Below, piece by piece: positions 1 through 5,185 of a stretch of 5,185 nucleotides of DNA. Numbering within the stretch: position 1 is the stretch's first letter; each line of letters starts with the position of its first letter. The stretch spans positions 1-5,185 of the forward strand of contig QIIH01000077.1 in NCBI GenBank assembly GCA_003229235.1. The letters run 5' to 3'. The notes beneath the pieces are model-generated. The model saw only the letters and a program-made list of their open reading frames with translations, was not told where the DNA came from and made no database searches. This DNA comes from Flavobacteriales bacterium (GTDB taxonomy: Bacteria; Bacteroidota; Bacteroidia; Flavobacteriales; Flavobacteriaceae). A program made the translations under genes and the position numbers.

Positions 1-60
1 ATGGGAGATACAGGACATTTTTCTTGTCCAGTGCATATGACCATAGCCCTACCGCGTTGA
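1..60 (+). CDS. C-terminal end of an upstream protein (partial, identity uncertain)
   Basis: Frame 1 is open from the window edge to a TGA at 58-60 and encodes 19 residues ending ...CPVHMTIALPR. The ATG at base 1 is simply where the window begins, so the true start is probably outside. The stop overlaps the probable TTG start of prmC (TTGA, 57-60), an arrangement typical of translationally coupled neighbours, and this is the main reason to treat it as coding. The GHFSC...M pattern vaguely resembles the tail of GNAT-family acetyltransferases. That is only a weak recollection, so no product is assigned. The frame used by prmC is also open to the edge, so this tail could be non-coding. Confidence 0.35.
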   Translation: MGDTGHFSCPVHMTIALPR

Positions 61-899
61 ATTTAGGCCAGCTTCATAGCAACTTTAATGAGCAACTTAA
101 TGGATACTATCCTAAAGAAGAAATTCAATCCTTTTTTGAGATACTTTCAGACTATTATTTGCACCTCAACCGAGCTCAACTCGTTTTAGATCGAGAGGTA
201 ACTTTAGTCGAGAAATCTATTGCAGATTTTAATCAAGCTATAAATCGTTTAAAAAACCGGGAGCCGGTTCAGTATATAATTGGCGAGACACATTTTTTTG
301 GACTTATTCTGAAAGTAACCGAAGCGACATTAATTCCTCGACCCGAAACAGAAGAGTTAGTCGATTGGGTTATAAAGGACTTCAAGCAAACAGAATCACT
401 TGCTGTTTTAGACTTGTGTACGGGTTCTGGCTGTATCGCTTTAGCTTTATCTAATACCTTGAATCATGCGAATGTCGCTGCGGCCGATATTTCTGAAGCA
501 GCACTGGAAGTAGCGAAAAACAATGCCAAGCGTTTAGATTTGACCGTTCGATTTGAAAAGGTTGATGTTTTAAAAGAAATATCATTTAATAAAAAATTTG
601 ATGTTATTGTTTCTAATCCGCCTTATGTTAGAGATTCAGAAAAAGAGGCAATGGCAGATAATGTACTCAAATACGAACCCGACGAAGCTTTGTTTGTCCC
701 AAATGAGGATCCATTGCGATTTTATCGTTCAATAGGGCAGTATGCAATTACTCACTTAACCACAACAGGCGCCTTATATTTAGAAATCAATGAGTATCTT
801 AGTGAGGAGATGTACTTGTTGTTAGGCGAGATTGGTTTTAAGAACATTGAGACACGTCAAGATATTTTTGGCAAAAACAGAATGATTAAATGTTGTTAG
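57..899 (+). CDS. prmC: Peptide chain release factor N5-glutamine methyltransferase
   Basis: PrmC (HemK) is a cytoplasmic enzyme that uses S-adenosylmethionine to methylate the glutamine of the GGQ motif in release factors, improving peptide release at stop codons. Numbered from the TTG at 57 (280 residues), it shows a helical N-terminal release-factor-binding domain (about 1-90) with PVQYIIGETHFFGL at 70-83. The linker IPRPETEELV follows at 93-102. The SAM-binding loop DLCTGSGC lies at 119-126, and the catalytic NPPY is at 187-190. Length is normal for the family. The frame is open to the window edge and another TTG lies at 24. I prefer 57 because the resulting start (MNLGQLHSNF...) matches where family members usually begin and because it overlaps the upstream stop. 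No ATG lies upstream in this frame within the window. The protein is complete, and only the start is uncertain. Confidence 0.93.
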   Translation: MNLGQLHSNFNEQLNGYYPKEEIQSFFEILSDYYLHLNRAQLVLDREVTLVEKSIADFNQAINRLKNREPVQYIIGETHFFGLILKVTEATLIPRPETEELVDWVIKDFKQTESLAVLDLCTGSGCIALALSNTLNHANVAAADISEAALEVAKNNAKRLDLTVRFEKVDVLKEISFNKKFDVIVSNPPYVRDSEKEAMADNVLKYEPDEALFVPNEDPLRFYRSIGQYAITHLTTTGALYLEINEYLSEEMYLLLGEIGFKNIETRQDIFGKNRMIKCC

Positions 900-900
900 C

Positions 901-1491
901 ATGAATGATATAAAAAGTATTGCAGTTTTTTGTGGGAGCAGCGAGGGCAACGATTTGGCTATTTTGGATGCGGCTAACGAGCTTGGTTCTTATTTTGCCA
1001 GCAATAAAATTACCTTAGTTTATGGGGGCGCCAAAATAGGAGTGATGGGTACTATTGCTAAAGCAGTGCTTGATAACCACGGAGAAGTAACCGGGGTGAT
1101 TCCTGAATTTTTAAAAAAGAAAGAAGTGGTGCATTTAGGGCTTACAAAGCTTATCACAACCAAAAACATGCATGACCGCAAGTTAGAAATGAGTGAAATT
1201 TCTGATGGTTTTATTGCCATGCCTGGTGGATTTGGAACCTTAGAAGAACTCTTCGAAATTATTACTTGGGGCCAGTTAGGGTTGCATCAAAAGCCTATAG
1301 GATTGCTCAATGTTAACGGCTTTTATAACGATTTATTAAGTTTTCTAGAAAACATGGTTAGGAAAGGCTTTCTTAAAATGGATAACTACGAAATGTTGTT
1401 AACGGGATCTACTGTTAGCGAATTGATAGAAAAAATGGAAAATTATAAACCTGCTGATGTACCAAAATGGCTATCTAGCGACCGAACCTAA
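901..1491 (+). CDS. LOG family nucleotide 5'-monophosphate phosphoribohydrolase (TIGR00730-type)
   Basis: The 196-residue protein has the hallmarks of the LOG (LONELY GUY) family. These are a Rossmann-like start with FCGSS at 10-14, YGGAKIGVMG at 41-50, MHDRK at 90-94 and the signature PGGFGTLEE at 108-116. In characterised members the Arg of the MHxRK segment and the Glu of PGGxGTxxE form the active site, which cleaves ribose 5-phosphate from (cytokinin) nucleotide monophosphates. Both are present here. Many bacterial members are annotated 'Rossmann fold protein' or 'lysine decarboxylase', and the latter name is a known misannotation. The physiological substrate in a bacterium of this type is unknown, probably AMP or a modified adenine nucleotide. 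The ATG lies one base after the prmC stop, with no clear Shine-Dalgarno, so the gene is probably co-transcribed with prmC. A strong terminator region follows. Length is typical. Confidence 0.93.
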   Translation: MNDIKSIAVFCGSSEGNDLAILDAANELGSYFASNKITLVYGGAKIGVMGTIAKAVLDNHGEVTGVIPEFLKKKEVVHLGLTKLITTKNMHDRKLEMSEISDGFIAMPGGFGTLEELFEIITWGQLGLHQKPIGLLNVNGFYNDLLSFLENMVRKGFLKMDNYEMLLTGSTVSELIEKMENYKPADVPKWLSSDRT

Positions 1492-1494
1492 TCG

Positions 1495-1534
1495 GCGTAA
1501 AAAAAATAGTGCCTTTTAATTATTTTTTTTACGC
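1495..1534. repeat. Perfect 14-bp inverted repeat with A8/T8 arms
   Basis: Bases 1495-1508 (GCGTAAAAAAAATA) are the exact reverse complement of 1521-1534, around a 12-base spacer. One G-T and one T-A pair can extend the stem inward. It begins three bases after the LOG stop codon and sits directly before a conventional terminator. As RNA it would form a GC-clamped, AU-rich hairpin. It could be a 3'-end stabilising or terminating structure, or a protein-binding palindrome. The sequence does not say which. Confidence 0.7.
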
Positions 1535-3583
<2,049 letters not shown>

Positions 3584-3584
3584 C

Positions 3585-4106
3585 ATGTTTAAAAATTTTA
3601 GTAGAGTCCGCGCATTAAACAAAAAATTAGAGCAGAATATAACGCTAGATTCGCTGGCAGTTTTTAGTGGAATTATTAAACAAGTCCTGATTTTAGTTAA
3701 CTCAGATAACGTCAATTATCAAGACGGCTTTAAAGATTTACACATTGCTCTAGGAGCGAATTCACAGGATATACACATATTGAGATTTAAAGATAAAATT
3801 TCAAAAAAGGAAGATCGTCCTTTTGATGTAATAACTCCAGATCAATTCGACAGAAAAGGGCTTTTACTAGGTGATTTTGCGCCATATAATTCAAAATTGA
3901 AATACGATTTGGTGATTGCTTATTATGAACGACCCCAACTTTTTTTAAATAGTATTGTTCAAAACCAGACTAGTGCTTTTAAAGTCGGTTTACAAGATAA
4001 CCATGCTGAGTTGTTTCATTTTATGTTGACAACAAAAACCTCTCAAATTGAGCTTTTTATTGCCGAATTACTCCGATATTTACGCATCTTAAAACATATC
4101 GATTAA
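3585..4106 (+). CDS. DUF6913-like protein of unknown function
   Basis: This 173-residue protein resembles the DUF6913 family, small proteins found in Bacteroidota, often next to ligA or dapA. The assignment is from memory of the family pattern, and no function is known to me. Visible features are a basic N-terminus (FSRVRALNKKLEQ), a hydrophobic strand VLILVNS at 34-40, a central YDLVIAYYE at 107-115, the family-like FKVGL at 132-136 and an amphipathic C-terminal helix ending LLRYLRILKHI. There is no signal peptide, transmembrane segment, cysteine cluster or recognisable catalytic motif, so it is probably cytoplasmic. The alternation of short strands and helices could be an alpha/beta fold, but this is inference. 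The ATG follows the ligA stop by one base, and dapA begins 21 bases downstream, so it is almost certainly co-transcribed with both. Confidence 0.85.
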   Translation: MFKNFSRVRALNKKLEQNITLDSLAVFSGIIKQVLILVNSDNVNYQDGFKDLHIALGANSQDIHILRFKDKISKKEDRPFDVITPDQFDRKGLLLGDFAPYNSKLKYDLVIAYYERPQLFLNSIVQNQTSAFKVGLQDNHAELFHFMLTTKTSQIELFIAELLRYLRILKHID

Positions 4107-4127
4107 CACAGATAAAAACGCTTTATA

Positions 4128-5003
4128 ATGGAACAGCTTAAAGGTACAGGAGTTGCACTTGTTACTCCTTTTAATGTGGATGGATCGGTCGATTTTAAGG
4201 GGCTTGAAGCTTTGGTAGATTTTATCGTTCAAAATGGCATTAATTACTTAGTTGCTTTGGGCACAACTGCAGAGTCTGCAACTCTTTCTAAAGATGAGAA
4301 GTATTCGATTACTGAATGTATCATCAAGATTAATAATGGACGTGTGCCGCTTGTAATAGGTATTGGAGGTAACAATACGGCCCAAGTGATTGAAGAGATT
4401 GGGGCATGGGACTTAAGCCCATTTGCTGCTATTTTGTCTGTCTCACCTTTTTATAATAAACCCACACAAGAAGGAATTTATCAGCATTTTAAAGCCATTT
4501 CTCGAACGACAGACAAGCCTATTATCGTTTACAATGTACCTGGGCGTACAGGGTCTAATATGCTGCCAGATACAACCATTAAACTGGCGAGAGATTTTAA
4601 AAACATTATAGCTGTTAAAGAAGCTGCCAACGATATTGTTCAAGCAATGGAACTTATCAGAACGCGACCTGAAGGTTTTTTGGTGATTTCTGGTGATGAT
4701 ATGCTCACTTTGCCCATGGTTTTAGCTGGAGGTGATGGGGTAATATCTGTAATTGGCCAAGGATTTCCTGCCGAATTTTCTCAAATGGTTTCTTTAGGGC
4801 TGAATAAAAAATCTGGCGAGGCCTATGATATTCATTATAAATTGGCACCAGTTATCGATATGATTTCTGAGCAGGGTAACCCTGCTGGAATCAAAGAAGT
4901 ACTTAAGCAACGGAGGGTTTGCGGGAATTCGCTTAGATTACCTTTGGTGAATACCAACACCGAATTATCTCAAAGAATCACAAGATTTATCGAAGTATTG
5001 TAA
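4128..5003 (+). CDS. dapA: 4-hydroxy-tetrahydrodipicolinate synthase
   Basis: DapA condenses pyruvate with aspartate semialdehyde, the first committed step to diaminopimelate (peptidoglycan) and lysine. The 291-residue protein is a full-length TIM-barrel aldolase of the DHDPS/NAL superfamily. It shows GTTAES at 45-50 (active-site Thr), SPFYNKP at 106-112 (Tyr109), YNVPGRTG at 135-142 (Tyr135 and the aspartate-semialdehyde-binding Arg140) and AVKEA at 162-166. Lys164 in the last motif is the Schiff-base lysine. SGDD at 188-191 and GVISV at 204-208 follow. The Thr-Tyr-Tyr triad with Arg140 favours DHDPS over N-acetylneuraminate lyase or other relatives. The ATG lies 21 bases after the DUF6913-like gene with no strong ribosome-binding site. 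No internal promoter is convincing, so expression from the ligA transcript is likely. I see no riboswitch or attenuator in front of it. Confidence 0.96.
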   Translation: MEQLKGTGVALVTPFNVDGSVDFKGLEALVDFIVQNGINYLVALGTTAESATLSKDEKYSITECIIKINNGRVPLVIGIGGNNTAQVIEEIGAWDLSPFAAILSVSPFYNKPTQEGIYQHFKAISRTTDKPIIVYNVPGRTGSNMLPDTTIKLARDFKNIIAVKEAANDIVQAMELIRTRPEGFLVISGDDMLTLPMVLAGGDGVISVIGQGFPAEFSQMVSLGLNKKSGEAYDIHYKLAPVIDMISEQGNPAGIKEVLKQRRVCGNSLRLPLVNTNTELSQRITRFIEVL

Positions 5004-5104
5004 CGGGACGTTAAACTTTTCACAAGCATTTTTTAATCTGCTATAGCCGTGTTAGATTCGCAGAGAAGTGATTTTAATTTTTTGTTTTTAACCGAAAATG
5101 AGAT
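5004..5104. other. Intergenic stretch after dapA with weak hairpin potential
   Basis: No coding region is supported here. TCTGC at 5037-5041 can pair with GCAGA at 5060-5064 and is followed at a distance by a T-rich stretch (5072-5090). This could be a poor intrinsic terminator for the ligA-dapA transcript, but the stem is only five pairs with an 18-base loop and the T-tract is not adjacent. An alternative AATCT/AGATT pairing (5035-5039 with 5054-5058) competes with it. Confidence 0.35.
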
Positions 5105-5185
5105 GAAATTTGTACAGATGAGGCACTTTTCGTAAGGCATAGCAGAGCTACGCATAAGAAAAGCAACAAAATATGGACGGATTTC
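5105..5185. repeat. Long imperfect palindrome / hairpin element (REP- or MITE-like)
   Basis: The last 81 bases fold on themselves in successive blocks. GAAATTTGT (5105-5113) pairs with ACGGATTTC (5177-5185) with two G-T pairs. CA and AT continue the outer stem to 5119/5171 across two mismatches. After an internal loop, CTTTTC (5126-5131) pairs with GAAAAG (5158-5163). TA (5133-5134) pairs with TA (5155-5156). At the tip GCATAGC (5137-5143) pairs with GCTACGC (5147-5153), one A-C mismatch, around an AGA loop. That is about 27 pairs in one hairpin. It encodes no supported protein. Such structure suggests a dispersed palindromic repeat or small non-autonomous mobile element, but one copy in one window cannot prove it. 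The element may continue beyond the window. Confidence 0.55.

Noticed and set aside
1020..1220. Minus-strand open frame inside the LOG gene
   Set aside because: It lies wholly within a well-supported gene, contains no recognisable motif and looks like a shadow of the coding strand.
4124..4129. TATAAT hexamer just before the dapA start
   Set aside because: It overlaps the start codon itself, so it cannot serve as a promoter for dapA, and the E. coli-type -10 is not the main consensus in this phylum.
4423..4643. Short open frames on both strands inside dapA
   Set aside because: They overlap the conserved active-site region of dapA, which fully explains the sequence, and their translations look like no known protein.
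5081..5112. Candidate promoter: TTTG (5081-5084), 20 bases, GAAATTTG (5105-5112), for a gene beyond the window
   Set aside because: The -7 element lacks the first T of TAnnTTTG and coincides with the foot of the long hairpin, whose pairing explains those bases better. AT-rich DNA gives such partial matches often.
5104..5136. A ten-codon open frame (ATG at 5104, TAA at 5134-5136) and an ATG at 5173 running off the edge
   Set aside because: Both are too short to support and lie within the hairpin. Four codons at the edge cannot be judged.

Overview
The window looks like ordinary chromosomal DNA from a member of the Bacteroidota, most likely a flavobacterium. The evidence is an AT-rich sequence, mostly no Shine-Dalgarno motif before starts, protein sequences that read like flavobacterial orthologues, and a DUF6913-type gene between ligA and dapA. 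This assignment rests on recognising families and gene order, not on a database search. All supported genes lie on the + strand.

Left block (1-1491): the last codons of an unidentified upstream gene run to a stop at 58-60. That stop overlaps a likely TTG start of prmC, the release-factor glutamine methyltransferase. One base after prmC begins a LOG-family nucleotide phosphoribohydrolase (cytokinin-activating-enzyme-like). The spacing suggests one transcript. It is closed by a short intergenic stretch (1492-1585) holding a perfect 14-bp inverted repeat and then a conventional intrinsic terminator.

Right block (1586-5003): ligA (NAD-dependent DNA ligase), a DUF6913-like protein of unknown function one base later, and dapA (4-hydroxy-tetrahydrodipicolinate synthase) 21 bases further on. 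The three probably form an operon that mixes DNA replication/repair with lysine and diaminopimelate (cell wall) synthesis. Nothing indicates that the products work together.

Right edge (5004-5185): 182 bases without a convincing gene. The last 81 bases (5105-5185) fold into a long, multi-segment imperfect hairpin that ends exactly at the window edge. It resembles a dispersed palindromic (REP- or MITE-like) element and is the feature least explained by the genes.

All four complete enzymes or enzyme-like proteins are full length with their key residues intact, and I see no defence system, mobile gene cluster, CRISPR array or RNA gene. I do not think the window contains an undescribed multi-gene system. 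The points worth following up are the terminal hairpin, the double structure upstream of ligA, and the uncharacterised DUF6913-like gene.
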